Positions 12,401 through 23,915 are shown, counted from the stretch's first letter. The stretch is 64,000 nucleotides of DNA from Gamsiella multidivaricata (GCF_025024155.1 NW_026251716.1:124001-188000); one strand, 5' to 3'. Program-made: numbers and translations. The notes: generated by a model not told the origin, from the letters alone.

Positions 12401-15103
12401 AAGGCTACTGTGCAGCCGGGAGGTATTTTATCTCAGTTACAGGCTGCTACTGAGGCTGGGCAGATCATTGACCCGGCCATGGGGATTTGTTCGCAGAAGG
12501 AGGGCCTTTATATTCAGCGATCCAACACTGCGCCATATCCTTATCGTGAAAACAGAGCCATTACTGAAGAGGATGAGGCGGACTCTATGTCTGGCTGCGG
12601 CTCAAAGACACATGGGCCGCTAGAGTACAGCAAGAGCGAGGGCTATGCCGCTGCCTCGCGAAACAACAGGCAGCAGAAGCGAGCGCAGCAACAACAACAG
12701 CATCAGCACCAATCGCAGCCAAATCAACCATCAGATCGACAGCAGCACCAGCAGCAGCGTCAAGCGCAACCGAGTGTTTCTCAAAATCATCCAAATCACA
12801 ATGAACTGGACCACCTGCCCCACCAGCAGCCTAGTTACCAGGTCCATCATCAATCTCACCAAGCCTACCATGACCAGCCTTACGAACATCACCAAAGCCA
12901 ATGGCAGCAGCAGCAGCATCATCAACATCAGAGAAATCAGTCACTATCGAGATCGCGAGCCATGTCGAACGACTCCTTAGCCGATACAAACAAGGACTTG
13001 CCGCCCACGCCCGGTCGTACACCCCAAACAGCTCTTCAAGGACAGGATAGTCGTCACACACCTGGTCAGATACAAACCGGACAACTTCAGCAGAGCGAAT
13101 CTCAATCTCAAACCCAGAGACAGCGTTTGCGAAGCGAAAGTCAGCCCGAGTCGTCCAGATGCCATAACCAGCATCACCAGCAGGCAATGGCATCGAACAC
13201 AGCTTCTGGAGAAGGCGCTCTTGTGCGATCTATGTCGCCGCCGCGCAACAAACGCATTTCACACGAGAGATCGGGAAGTGCGGGACAGCTCACGCGTGGT
13301 GGTAGCCATGGCCAGCATGCTTTGACATACAGCAACCCCAGCAGTGGACAAAAGGAGAGGCTAAAGTATGGCCCCGATATTCTACCATTGCCAGTGATCC
13401 CGTCTCCAGAAGAGTTTCTCAAGAAAAACTCCAACCTGGGGATCCTGCCACAAGATGTCTTGAGGACACTAGACTCCCAGACAATTCAAAAAGTCATCAC
13501 ACAGGCTGTCATTGCTAGCCGTCTGTACAAAGCCCTCACACTCGAGGAAGTTGAGAGCCTGAAGAAGGTAAGGACGTAATGCGCTGCTGGCGACTAAGCC
13601 CACATTGTCAATCTTCTTTCGATGCTGATAAATACTCCATTTGATGCTTACTGATGGCCATAGGAGCAAGAGGATCTCCGAAAATACGTCGAGCAGCTCA
13701 GTGCCTCCCTCATGATCGAGACACGCATGCGCGACGCGTCGCATTCTCTGATCCGCTTGCACGAAAGCAACACGAACTTCGATGCTGTCAAGGCAGCAAC
13801 CAGTCAACTGAATGCCACGACTCGCAAGATGGACCAGATTGTCCAGAAGACGCAGCAAGCGATGGAGCGGCTTCTAGAGATCCAGCGTTTGCTGCTTCAG
13901 CACGAAGGCGCGGTTCTCAACGCTGGCATGCGGCGCCTCGATGGAAATAATCGCGAGTTGACGAGAGCTGTCCAAGAGCTTGAAACAGCGAGGGACCGGG
14001 AGAAGGAGGAGAAGCTCAAATGGAAGAAAGAGCATTCGCAGCTGAGGATCCAGAGTATGGTCTTCCCTAACCCGCCTGGATTGGAGGAATACCACGGCGC
14101 GATGGCTAATGGAACCTCTTCGAGCAGCGCAGAATCCACGATTCGGAGACGTAAGTCTTCTTCCGGACGTAAGTCGCCTTCGACAGCGCAGTCCGCCACG
14201 CCATCGAACGAACCCGTACCACCCATCCAGCAGCAGCAGCACGATGCCCGTCTCGCAGCGCTTGAGAACTACATGAAGGATCTCAATGAGGAGATCAGCA
14301 AGAAGGACGAGCGCGTCAGTCAGCTCGAGAGCCAAGTCCGTATGGTCATTGTCTGGGCTGATGACTTTGCAGGATCTCTCAGGGCCAAACTTGGCTTCGA
14401 CAACTCGGTCGAGGAATCCGTGGGTCAAGATAATGTGTGCTCGTCTAAATTGCAAAAGCAACTGGCGCAGCTGCAGTTGAGAATCGAGGAGGGCTTCAGA
14501 ATAATGGAGGCCAATGCTCACGAGCTCAAGGTGAAAACGCAGGAGGCTGAGATCGCCAAGAGTAAGGCTCTCGAGTTTGCGGCTACGACGCTCACCAACA
14601 GTAGCATGGTGGCTGGACAAATGGGTCTGGCCCGCTCCTCGTTCAATTCGAGCCAAGGATCAGATATTCCTCGATCGCGCTCTAGACAGCATGATCACCA
14701 GCAGCAGCAGCAACAATCGCAGCCTTCACGCCTCCGAAGTCCCTTCAATCGGTCCAAGACTTCCTTGAACGAATCAACGCTCCCAACTCAGCACCATAAT
14801 AACTCGGACCTCAACGTAATTTTGAACGAGAGCCTTTTGGAGCTGGATCTTCAAACCATTTCTTCCTCATCCAGCTCTTCGGCAGCCCTCACACCGGATA
14901 TTACAACAAGTAGCGCATCTCAGCACTCAAAGAGTCCAGTTCACCAGCGGCAGGATTTGGTCCGACGCTCGTCTCGCTCGAAGCAGTCAGCACAGCCGCA
15001 ACCCAAGGATGATCTTGTCATTGGAGACGCACATGAGGAAATCAAGAGACTGAACGCCATGGTGGACGAACTCGAACGCGTAGTGAAGATGAAGCTGCTA
15101 TAA
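9463..15103 (+). CDS. Uds1-domain (up-regulated during septation) coiled-coil protein
   Basis: Four exons join in frame: 9463-9879, 10592-11338, 11417-13567 and 13664-15103, giving 1584 residues. The first 1000 residues are disordered and rich in Q, S, P and H, with long CAG/CAA runs (about 12670-12930). The conserved part starts near residue 1040 with LPLPVIPSPEEFL. It passes through SRLYKALTLEEVESLKK across the last intron into ETRMRDASHSLIRL. This is the pattern of the fungal Uds1 family (PF15456), associated with septation in fission yeast. Coiled coil and further low-complexity sequence follow to the end. Role in septum or polarity is inferred from the family. Intron 1 is long (712 nt) and might hide a small exon. 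Confidence 0.85.
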
Positions 15104-15108
15104 ATAAA
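15103..15108 (+). terminator. AATAAA polyadenylation signal of the Uds1 gene
   Basis: A canonical AATAAA overlaps the last base of the stop codon (TAA 15101-15103). The gene therefore has a very short 3' UTR. The convergent Myb gene stops 135 bp further on. Confidence 0.5.
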
Positions 15109-15237
15109 GCAAACACTATAATGACTATGACACATTTTAACCATCTTAATCGTTCCTGCCTTATTAATGAGAAGCCCATGTAAAAGGACCATCAAGTGAG
15201 AAACTCAGATGACTGAGCTTTGAACTGCTTGCTTTTA

Positions 15238-17280
15238 TTATTCATAAAGCGTGTCGCCAAAGGAGCGCCGCCACTTATCCTTGCATTTGAGTACGGGTAT
15301 CGACATTTCCTGCGCAATCTGCCTCCAGCCGAGCGATGACTGTCCGTACTTCTTCACGAGTCGCTCTAGCTTCTCCACATCTCCAGTCTGCCAGGTAAAA
15401 ACAACGCGTCTCTGCCTCTTTGATCCAGAAGTAGATACATTCCTAGGTACTTCTGTCTTGAGAATCCCTGGGGCCACAAACATTGTAGGATGTACGGTCC
15501 CCAGATCACTATCATCGTCCGGGTCGTCATCTGAGTACATTATTTTGTCTGTTGATAGAGACTCGCTCAGCGCACCGACATCGCCATCCTCTTGAAAGCT
15601 ACGAGGTCCTACGAGATCCGACTCCGTGCGTAGGCTTGTATTTAGGTGTCCAGAGTGTTTATTGGGTGTACTGTTTCCCTCCGCACGCGCGATATCCTGT
15701 AAACTTATCAAGGCCTTCATTCCGCGCCGGATATCATCCTCCTGATATCTGAGCACATGCCTCTCCAGCAATTTTTTGGCCTTGGTCCTGATCGCAGAAG
15801 CCTTCCGTTGCAGGCTATACTCTTGTTGGACGAACTTTGGAAACCGCGGTGGGAGTTGGTATGTGGATCCAAGAAGATGTAGGTCATGTAACGCCCTTTG
15901 CAGCGCCAAAACTTCCGTTTGATCCCAGCGTCCCACGCGAGTCATACCGGGCGCTGTTGAGGGACTTTGATAGGTCGCCCATCGGTACTGGCATTGAGAT
16001 TCCGTAACGCCGCCGCCAACGCGTTTTGCGACGGCCATCCAGTCGATATCCGCATCTGATGGGCTAGTCTGACATGGCTTGTATTCAAGCGAGGCCGCCC
16101 CTTTGAGTCGATCCAGTTGCTCCTTGGTCCAATGGTGACTCCGTGGCCGTCCTGAGATGTTGTGAGCCAGCTTTCCTAGCACTTTTTCGAGGTGATCTCC
16201 CCTGGAGACAGAAAGTGCCACCAAAAACTGAAAATCGTCTCTACAATCCTTGGGCGTCTTCAAAGACGAAGAAGAGTGATCCTGATATGGCACGCTGTTG
16301 GTGCCAGTGCTAATATTTCCCTGTCTCGTTAGCCTCACCGCCTCCGCGATGCGATCCCAATCATTCCCGTATCGTCGCCATGAGGCCCAATATGCCAAAA
16401 TCTCGCCCTCGGCCCAATGATGTCCAGCCTTGCTAATCTGGTATTTCCTTATTAAGTAGCCCTGTAGCTGTTGCCATCGGTTTTTACAATCTTCTGGTGA
16501 ATGGAACTTGAGGTGCTGTGCAGCCTCGTGCCAGACTTGCTCGTCAAGACCGTCGCGACTGACCCGTTGTTGCATGATCAGATCGATCAACGTCATCTCC
16601 TGCTTCCGAGTCCACCTACGACGCTCTGTCAGGAGCTGTATATGTTTGAACTGTAGTTGCTCGGGTGTAAATCGATACCCAAAGACTTCGCGTGCAAGCT
16701 CCTTCCAATCTAATGGCTCCCCGTCCGACCGAAGGGTGCTGCCTTCACCTCCTATTTTTCCTCCGCATTTGGGTACATGCCGCTCCAATAGATCTTTATC
16801 CTTCCTTCTGAAGTTTGTCATTGCTACTGCTAGTGTTTTCCTATGCTGGCGGACGGGTTCCTGTGTGATTTTGTACCATTGTTGCTGACAAGCCATTGCC
16901 GAAATGGGATATTTCTGTTCAGATGCAAGGGTATGAGCGATCTCGTTCCAGGGTTTGGATTGAAGAGCAAGTTGGCTTAGACGGCGGTTTAGTTCTGGGG
17001 ACCAGAACTGGAAGAGCTCGGGTTCGATACAGGCACGATAGCGACGGTAGCAGGTGATGGCAGGCAGGTGGAGGGATTCACCAATATGTTTCCAGGTGTG
17101 GCCATGGAGACGGAGTTGGGTAATGTGCGAGTCGAGCTCGGGGGTCCATTCAACAAGGGAGCGTGATCTTGCGCGAGAAGAGGAATGTCGGAAGCGAGCA
17201 AGGTGATTGGAGGGAATGAAAGGGAGCTTTGGACAGAGGAGCTGTGTTGATCGGGATAGGAATGGGAAGTACAGTGGCAT
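15238..17280 (-). CDS. multi-SANT/Myb-like DNA-binding protein
   Basis: One uninterrupted frame of 680 residues. At least five SANT/Myb-like units are visible from their spaced tryptophans and W-x-x-I/A pattern. Examples are VEWTPELDSHITQLRL with HTWKHIGESL near residue 45, FWSPELNRRLSQ with KPWNEIAHTL near 95, RRRWTRKQEMTLIDLI near 220, HHWAEGEILAYWASW with NDWDRIAEAV near 290, and a last unit at the C-terminus (GWRQIAQEMSIP). The family usually binds DNA or chromatin. The first 40 residues are unusual: rich in Arg, Ser and hydrophobics and without acidic residues, like a mitochondrial presequence. The start is the first ATG. Target and process are unknown. Confidence 0.75.
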   Translation of the reverse strand: MPLYFPFLSRSTQLLCPKLPFIPSNHLARFRHSSSRARSRSLVEWTPELDSHITQLRLHGHTWKHIGESLHLPAITCYRRYRACIEPELFQFWSPELNRRLSQLALQSKPWNEIAHTLASEQKYPISAMACQQQWYKITQEPVRQHRKTLAVAMTNFRRKDKDLLERHVPKCGGKIGGEGSTLRSDGEPLDWKELAREVFGYRFTPEQLQFKHIQLLTERRRWTRKQEMTLIDLIMQQRVSRDGLDEQVWHEAAQHLKFHSPEDCKNRWQQLQGYLIRKYQISKAGHHWAEGEILAYWASWRRYGNDWDRIAEAVRLTRQGNISTGTNSVPYQDHSSSSLKTPKDCRDDFQFLVALSVSRGDHLEKVLGKLAHNISGRPRSHHWTKEQLDRLKGAASLEYKPCQTSPSDADIDWMAVAKRVGGGVTESQCQYRWATYQSPSTAPGMTRVGRWDQTEVLALQRALHDLHLLGSTYQLPPRFPKFVQQEYSLQRKASAIRTKAKKLLERHVLRYQEDDIRRGMKALISLQDIARAEGNSTPNKHSGHLNTSLRTESDLVGPRSFQEDGDVGALSESLSTDKIMYSDDDPDDDSDLGTVHPTMFVAPGILKTEVPRNVSTSGSKRQRRVVFTWQTGDVEKLERLVKKYGQSSLGWRQIAQEMSIPVLKCKDKWRRSFGDTLYE

Positions 17281-17563
17281 GGAGGTGTGAGAGGATAAAA
17301 TCAGTCAAACAGGGAGGGACAGGAATAAGAAACAAGTTCAGGGACAAAACGATCGAGGAAGTCCGTCACAAAGTGGCTGCAACACTTAAAGACATGGGCG
17401 CGTTTCCTCTGAATGGGACCAAGGCTACTTTACACATATGATCGTGACATCCCAGTATCGCCTGGCCTTATCCATCATATTCATGTCTTTTGAGTGCTAA
17501 TTCCTGAAGGGGAATGTTCTATATATTTGCGGCTATTGTCTTTATAATCTGACCTAACCCCAT

Positions 17564-18301
17564 CTATTCGTCCGAGGCCTCGCGCTTCTTTGTCTCCGCT
17601 GCCTTCATTCGGCGGATATAGCTAGAAGCATAAGCAACATAATAAGAGCATGCAATTAATGTTAGAAATCGTAACTAGATCATGTTCTAGCTTCAAATCT
17701 TTAAAGCTGCTCCTCCTGGTCGCAGTGGCATCCACTTCGTGCTTCGCCTTTATAATCCGTATCCATCGGTTTCTATCTCAGTTGATTAAGATGTCGATAT
17801 AGGCGGCGAAGATAAGGCTTACTGAGAACACCTCTGAATCTATATCTCGTTCATCAATTGCTGGCTGTACTCCATTGCTATCCCTTCAGAGGTTTGTCCG
17901 CTTGTTCTCTAGGTCCTGACAAGTGTTCCTGATATACAATTACTGGCCCGAATATCCCACTTGGAGTACTGTATCCGTCATGTATACACAAACTGCCGAA
18001 TAACGAGCACCGTCTATCAGCCCGTTTGCATGCTGATGTATCCATTGCGACTGCGGTGAACGTCAGGTCCTTACTCATCGTATTGGCACTTCTCATAGAC
18101 ATGGCGCTCATCCTGGCATTTCCATGGAAGGTAGTAAGTCTCGGAACGGCACTTGTTCAAGGGGATCAAGAGGTCGGCACAGAAATCACGGTACCCGAGT
18201 GGGAGACGGGCATCTTGCATTTCCTTCTGTGTGGCGGGCATGGTGTTCTTGTAGGATGAAGATCGAGGGAAACGGGGAGTAAGTGATGGGCGTTTCGTCA
18301 C
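17564..18301 (-). CDS. NDUFB7: NADH:ubiquinone oxidoreductase subunit NDUFB7 (B18)
   Basis: Two exons (18301-18075 and 17621-17564) join in frame to 94 residues across a long 453-nt intron. A twin CX9C signature (C41-x9-C51 and C62-x9-C72) matches the CHCH fold of NDUFB7. So does the motif TQKEMQDARLPLGYRDFC, and the short basic end (YIRRMKAAETKKRE) lies where the mammalian protein has YVMRMKEFE. This is an accessory subunit of the mitochondrial complex I membrane arm on the intermembrane-space side, normally oxidised by the Mia40 pathway. Length fits the family. Its presence implies a complete respiratory complex I. Confidence 0.9.
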
Positions 18302-18665
18302 CGGAGCAGCCTGGACCGCAGGTTTATGAAATGGGCTCGCCAGTGGGCTTCAAGGTTCAACTCCACCAACTTGCAACAACACCACAGCACGCCACACAGA
18401 ACAATGGTAATGAGGCCAACGATGCTCCAGGACGAACAAAGGAATCAGAAGGAATCAGGCATGCGGAAGATTGTGGACCAGGAGCTGACGTACTTTTTGT
18501 TCATCGGCATTCCCTGATTACATAGACTGACAGACGGAGGCGAGTCTTGGTCGATGTAAGCACGGATCCCATATTGCCACCATTTATGTTTGCAGGGCGA
18601 TACTCTACACCCTCCAGAGGCTGACAACTTCTTTGACTGTATCTTCAATGCGACCACTCATATAG
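18302..18665. promoter_or_regulatory. divergent promoter region, NDUFB7 / NSE3
   Basis: About 360 bp between the NDUFB7 ATG and the first recognisable NSE3 coding exon. It must contain the 5' end of both genes, including the unlocated first exon of NSE3. A short plus-strand frame (18404-18517) lies inside, but I do not recognise it. Confidence 0.5.
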
Positions 18666-19923
18666 AACGACGAAGACAATGAATGGAGAGTTGGATCATC
18701 TTCACAAAAGACTTATGGCAAGCGTGGAGCACCCAACAGCTCAGGATCTCGGAAGCGAATTCAGAGAGGCGATGATAGCGATCAAGATGGCGACGTGCAT
18801 GCTACTAAAGTAATACGCGGAGAATCGTTAGGGAGTAGGGCTGATATTCCGGCCGAGGATTTTGAGAGACTGGTCAAAGATGTGGTGCGCCTGGCAATTT
18901 TTACATCTCATTCAGAGCAGGCGTTGAAGAGAGATGATATCAAAAGCGGTATGCTATACATTGCAATACGTGGTGTTTTCGAGGTGATTGATTCAAGGCG
19001 CTGCTGCAATAAGGGCTCGACGCTTTCAATAACTCTTTTCAAGAAAAAACATATAGTGTTGAATGATCACAACAAGTTGTTCGACACTGTTCTCCAAAAG
19101 GCACAGGAACGACTTCGGGATATCTTTGGCATGGAACTGATCGAGCTTACGACTAAGGGTCGATCTGGTCAGGCATCTGAGAAAGGTGAGTCTTTTACAA
19201 CGCTTAGGATGTGATATACCAGAACATGTCGCAGCACCTAACTCGTTTTCTTTGATTGTTTTCACAGGATCTAAGTCATATATGCTGAGGAATGTCCTGC
19301 CAATGAATCTGATTGCAAGCGGCATCGTAGATTGGAGCGCAGAACTGGAAGATCTGGGTCTTCTGATGGTCATCCTCAGTTTGATCATGGTCCGAGAGGG
19401 GGCCATCTATGAGAGTAAGTACCTCTGTTTTTCTTCACGGTATCCACAGTCTGTGCATAGCAAAAAAAAAATTGGCATATTGCTAATGTAGGTGTTTTTT
19501 TCCGTTATTTTCAGGTGCACTCATGTCTCACCTTCGACGGTTGGCACTCACGGAAGACAACTCGCCTTTCGGTGATATCCAAAAGAAGATGGATGTCCTG
19601 ATCAGGAAGCGCTATCTAGAGAAGTACAAACTTGAGCACATGGATGAATCTGGCGAGAAGGCAGAAATGGAATATCGGTGGGGCCCGCGCGCAAGGATTG
19701 AAGTCCCAGAAGAGAACGTTGTGAATTTTATCCAGGAGGTATGTCTGCATTTCGATCCCATCTTCAATTGTCATGAGATGAGTGCGCGAAATTAGGGGAT
19801 AAGGATTAAATAGCTGATCTATATTGTTAATAGGTCTTTGGCCGGGAAGCACCTCTTAATCTGGAAGCCAGCATTCTGAAGGCGGCACGAATCAAGGGCA
19901 AAGAAGCAGCCCAGGGGCAGTAA
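18666..19923 (+). CDS. NSE3: Nse3/MAGE-family subunit of the SMC5-SMC6 complex (5' exon missing)
   Basis: Four exons join in frame: 18666-19185, 19268-19414, 19515-19738 and 19834-19923, encoding 326 residues. The first of these has no in-frame ATG and starts directly after a TATAG acceptor, so one more 5' exon with the start codon lies upstream and is unresolved. The MAGE homology domain is clear: FERLVKDVVRLAIFTS, then LFDTVLQKAQERLRDIFGM, YMLRNVLP, LLMVILSLIMVREG and a winged-helix part with EYRWGPRARIEVP. Nse3 binds DNA and pairs with the Nse1 RING and Nse4 kleisin in the SMC5/6 complex, which acts in recombination and DNA repair. The acidic, basic and serine-rich N-terminus is disordered, as in other Nse3 proteins. 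Confidence 0.88.
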
Positions 19924-20363
19924 CGCAGGCTTGCTATCCATCTGTCGCCTTAGGAGACTAGCATTCCACTCCTAATGTATATTATAAGCATAATGTTAGC
20001 TGTATTCGAGAATTATGGCATAGCGGCGATGATGATAATGCATACGGGGGGCTGTTCCTCCTCTATGCATGTGCAATAGAGTGAGTTTTACTTTGTTTGT
20101 TGACCAGTGTTGCTTTTGTTATGTTGGCTCACAGGTGTACCACGAGCGTACACACAGACCTTGTCTTACGGAACATTCGACTCTGTTTATTGGCGACCAA
20201 CCTAGCCATCGACTTCGTCCGTCTCTTTTGCTTCATTCATCCTCTCCTTCCGATTCAAAAGACACTCTTGTCCACCAAAGCTGTCCTCATCACCTTCCCG
20301 TTCATCACTTTCCTCACGCCAGGAACAGCAGCAGCAAGGAACAGAAATAAGAAGTACCTCAGT
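19924..20363. other. intergenic, NSE3 3' end and Kelch gene 5' leader
   Basis: 440 bp between tandem genes. The right part is pyrimidine-rich (about 20210-20320), fitting a promoter or 5' UTR. A frame stays open upstream of the Kelch gene ATG but lacks its own ATG. I see no separate gene. Confidence 0.5.
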
Positions 20364-22647
20364 ATGAAACACCGCTGCTGGAGGAGCTTGTCGTTGTTGG
20401 CCGTCTTTATTGTTCTGCTTGAGGGACTCGAGGCCCAGATGGGGCCAGGCCCCGTTCAGTCCAGTCAGACGATATCTATCCTAGGAGACGAGCTTTATCT
20501 ACATGGAGGTATGCCCAATGAAGTTGAAGCATACCCCCTTCCAAAAAAAAAAAAAGAAAAAAAAAAAAACCAGCAGCTATAAGACCAAATCCAATGATGC
20601 CAATTGCCTGCCTTGCATCTTTCTCCGCTTTGTAGGGTCAAGATCAGACACATTTCTAGAAACAAACTGCACTTCTGAACTCTGGCGGCTTAGGCTTGGA
20701 CACTCTGTCTCATGGAATTTGTCGAGCGCCACATGGGAGTCTGTTCCACTGCGTGAGGACTCAATAGCACTCCCACCCGTCTCGGGTATGGGTCTCAAAA
20801 CACTTATTATACCCGGCAATAATACACTTTCGCTCGTCAATGGCACGCCCACAACAGTCCAGAGTATCTCGCCTTACATGATCGAGTTCGGAAGAGCTGG
20901 GTGTGCAGATGATGACGACAAGGACAGTGAGCAACAGGACGGAAAGGAGACTGTAACAGATACACGGCCTTGGATCGGCTTTAACATCTATAACCCCATG
21001 ATGAATACATGGGAATCAACTGATCTTATCAACGCTACAGCAGACCTCGGATTCAATGCTACGGCAGTGTTGGCGATCGGCAACTGGCTATCACCAACTG
21101 TGGCGGTCGATTATGTCAATTTCGCCTGGTACATCATTTTGCAGAGCACTGCGCCCCTGCGACAGGTCATCCTGCGAAAGGACCTTGCCGGTCTAACAAT
21201 ATTTATGGGCGAGATCGACCTTACTAAGAGTCACTCGACGCTCTTCCCAACCCAATTGCTGTATGAAGGATGGAATCTAACCAGCGTCTTGAACGAAAAC
21301 GCTCCGTTTGTCGGCAAAGGCGTCGCTACGGTCGTAAGAGACAAGATCATCATCATTTCTGGAACGGCCAACTCATTCACGCCTGGCGACAGTGATACGG
21401 CGGAGCTACGCGGATGTGACCATGCCTATGTGTTTTCGACAACCACGAACGCATGGACTCGGCAGGATCTGGTAGAGCCTATTGTTTTCATCAACGCCTC
21501 GCCTAAATAGCTGGCTCTTCTCAACAATTTGCTGACAGTTAAATGACCTTGGCCTTTATGTCCATTAGGTGGCTGCGAATAACGGTGCATTGCCAGATAC
21601 CAGGGAAAAGGCAGCGATCCTAGCAGGTAGGAAAGAAATCGATTAGATGGCGACTGATGGATACCTTCTGAGATCGGTTTCTAAGAAACGCTCCACTGTT
21701 TATATAGTCGGTAGTAAGATTTACTTGCACGGAGGCGTCAAGCCATATCAGACGGTTCTTGGCGATCTTTGGGTTCTAGACACGGATACCTGGACATGGA
21801 CGCAGGCGCCTGACGGACCAGGGCCTCGTGCTGATCACACGTTGTTTCAGTACCACGAGTACCTCCTCGCAGTATCGGGTATGTGGCTATTTTCGAGACA
21901 GACAAAGGCGAATTGTCATCTGAAAAACAAGCAATGTTTATTGATGCTATGCTATTCGATTTTTTTTTCTATTCCGCTACAGGTTTTGATGTTGGTCGCA
22001 ATGTACCCGTCGTGTCTGTGCTGCCGATTATGGCGTACAACATCAACACGACAGCATGGACAGATACCATTCGCGCGACGCTCGACGATGAGACTAGCTT
22101 CATTACCAACATAACTCGGGCGGCCATCATTATTGGTACAATCACGTTTGGATTGGTTCTCCTCGTGCTGGCACTGTCGACACATCTCCTCAGGAAGTGG
22201 AACCAGAGAAACTACACTAAGGTGGCAGAGGATTTTGAACTAGGTGAGCCACGGAGAAAGACTGCTCAGCAATTGCCATCCATCTTGAAAAAGAAGTATA
22301 CCGCCGACGATGGCAGCAGGCGTTCAGGGAAAGCAAAGAGTCCTCATAATGAGGTGATCTTTGAAGACCTGGAGGGCGAGTATAAAGATGCGACAGGCAA
22401 TGGTCGATATGCCGATGACTCTGAGGGTTCATTTGATGAAGAGTTGGGAGATGAGAGTGATTACAAGGGATTGCTGTCGCTATCGCAGCCCAACCCAACA
22501 TCCAGGCCACCAAGACGGGTGCGGATCGAAGAGCGTGTTGAAGAGCGAGTGGTCGAGGCAGTAGAGGATGATCAGACAGACGAGGAGAACGAGGAGGGCC
22601 AGATCATCGTCCGGGCACCTTCAGAGCCACCAAGTAGGGACGAGTAG
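20364..22647 (+). CDS. secreted/type I membrane Kelch-repeat protein
   Basis: Five exons join in frame: 20364-20508, 20636-21471, 21569-21626, 21708-21878 and 21983-22647, giving 624 residues. A signal peptide (MKHRCWRSLSLLAVFIVLLEG) is followed by Kelch blades ending in paired Gly (GDELYLHGG, GSKIYLHGG) and the LGDLWVLDTDTWTW signature. Several N-glycosylation sequons are present. A single transmembrane helix (IIIGTITFGLVLLVLALST) precedes a cytoplasmic tail of about 170 residues, acidic and with RR clusters. Exon 4 starts at the TATATAG acceptor at 21707; this choice removes an in-frame TAG and restores the blade. Likely a cell-surface or endomembrane protein. Ligand unknown. An A-rich tract lies in intron 1. 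Confidence 0.8.
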
Positions 22648-22724
22648 AGGGCCTCATGTACAGTTTTCTCTCCTACGCCGCGCCCGCAATGACCTGCTTG
22701 ACATGCATGCCGACTCTATTTGGA

Positions 22725-22730
22725 AATAAA
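22725..22730 (+). terminator. AATAAA polyadenylation signal of the Kelch gene
   Basis: Canonical AATAAA 78 bp after the Kelch stop codon and about 100 bp before the next start codon. Confidence 0.5.
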
Positions 22731-22830
22731 CATCCCCTTGGTGTGAGAGCACTTAAGCGCAGTGGCACTGCCTCCTTGTTATCCCATTCCTTCTTTCTTC
22801 ATTCCTCCAATTTTTCATTGTCCATTCACC

Positions 22831-23502
22831 ATGCACCCTGCAACGTACTCTGGCGGTTTTCTTGGCTTGGTAAGAAGGAGATTGAACACAATGGTCGCTC
22901 CTGGCTGCTGACTCATTTCTATTGCAGGTTCTAGTCGCCCTTGGATTCTCAACTGAAAAAGACGCCCTTTCTCGTTGTTGTTTAGGTCGTCTTCATTCTC
23001 GACCTCATTGCCATCTTCGAGGTCATCAACTCAAACCGCAGTGTCACCTCCAAGCTGCTTTGTAAGTCGCCGTCTCTTCGTTATCCAGTGTTGCTGAAGA
23101 CACGGGCGCGAAGACGAAGCAATGCAGTGCTGCCGCGTCATTAGCAGCCTCAGAGAATACCCATTACTAACTCCTTTGTTTCTATGTTCGCTAACAGGGT
23201 CCTTGCTTATCTTCCTGTTCCCCATTCTGGGTCTCATCCTCTACTTGTAAGTCATCGTGTCCTTGTCGAGTTTTCATCAACATCTGCTGGAAACGCTGCC
23301 GCCGCGGAACAACTCATAGTTTTATTTTTGGTCATGGGAAAAAAAAACGGATGTGTATACAGTACATAAGGGAGATGTATCTTTTTTTGGCAGTTATCGT
23401 CGCACTAACGGTAATATTATCTTCCTCTCTTCTGTCAATTCCATTTTCAGCTTGTTTGGTGGTCGCGAGGAGCACAACAGCAGTTACGAGGCTATCGCTT
23501 GA
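22831..23502 (+). CDS. small two-helix membrane protein, PLDc_N-like
   Basis: Four small exons (22831-22869, 22986-23061, 23198-23246, 23451-23502) join in frame to 71 residues. After a short N-terminus come two hydrophobic helices (VVFILDLIAIFEVI and SLLIFLFPILGLILYFLFGG) linked by a polar loop. This W-x-L-L-I-x-x-x-P-x-x-G-x-x-x-Y-x-x-F-G pattern is that of the phospholipase D nuclease N-terminal family (PLDc_N, PF13396), which in bacteria often occurs as a stand-alone membrane peptide. No catalytic domain is attached. The second exon uses the TTTAG acceptor at 22985; an upstream acceptor at the same phase would give a different, non-membrane reading. Function unknown. Confidence 0.7.
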
Positions 23503-23915
23503 GGGACTACCAAAAAAAAACGCGATGCTGCATTGCATTTGATATCGCACTTACTTTTACCATGGCCATAGCGTCAACTAAATCCACTTCCCAAATGCAT
23601 TCTTGCACAAAATAAAAAAAAAAAGAGACCATCTTGAACAACTCAAAGCTCGGAGAATCGAAAGGGCATGCGGTTTTAGCAGGCCAGAGGCCGCAGCCCA
23701 TAGTTGCTGACATGATGTCTTCCTGTGAGCAATTGTATGCTTTTTTTTTTTTTTTTCCCTTCAATCCAGCTGGATAAATTCAGTGAAAAAGTTTGACGCG
23801 TTGCCTGCACGGCATCTATTTATTAGTGGAGTATTTGCTACAGCCCTACCAGAGGGTGGGAAAGAGGGAACTATTATATACGTGATGATTGCCTTGAAGG
23901 CGAATGACAGATTAT
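23503..23915. other. intergenic, convergent 3' ends
   Basis: 413 bp between the small membrane-protein gene and the last exon of the minus-strand unknown gene. A and T runs occur (around 23612 and 23740-23757). No gene seen. Confidence 0.5.

Noticed and set aside
13874..14656. 260-codon antisense frame within the Uds1 gene
   Set aside because: A shadow of the coiled-coil coding strand; leucine-rich only because of the complementary codons.
18404..18517. Short frame starting MVMRPTMLQDEQ between NDUFB7 and NSE3
   Set aside because: Protein-like at first sight, but I recognise no family, and it lies inside the divergent promoter. No splice link to the NSE3 exon in the right phase was found.
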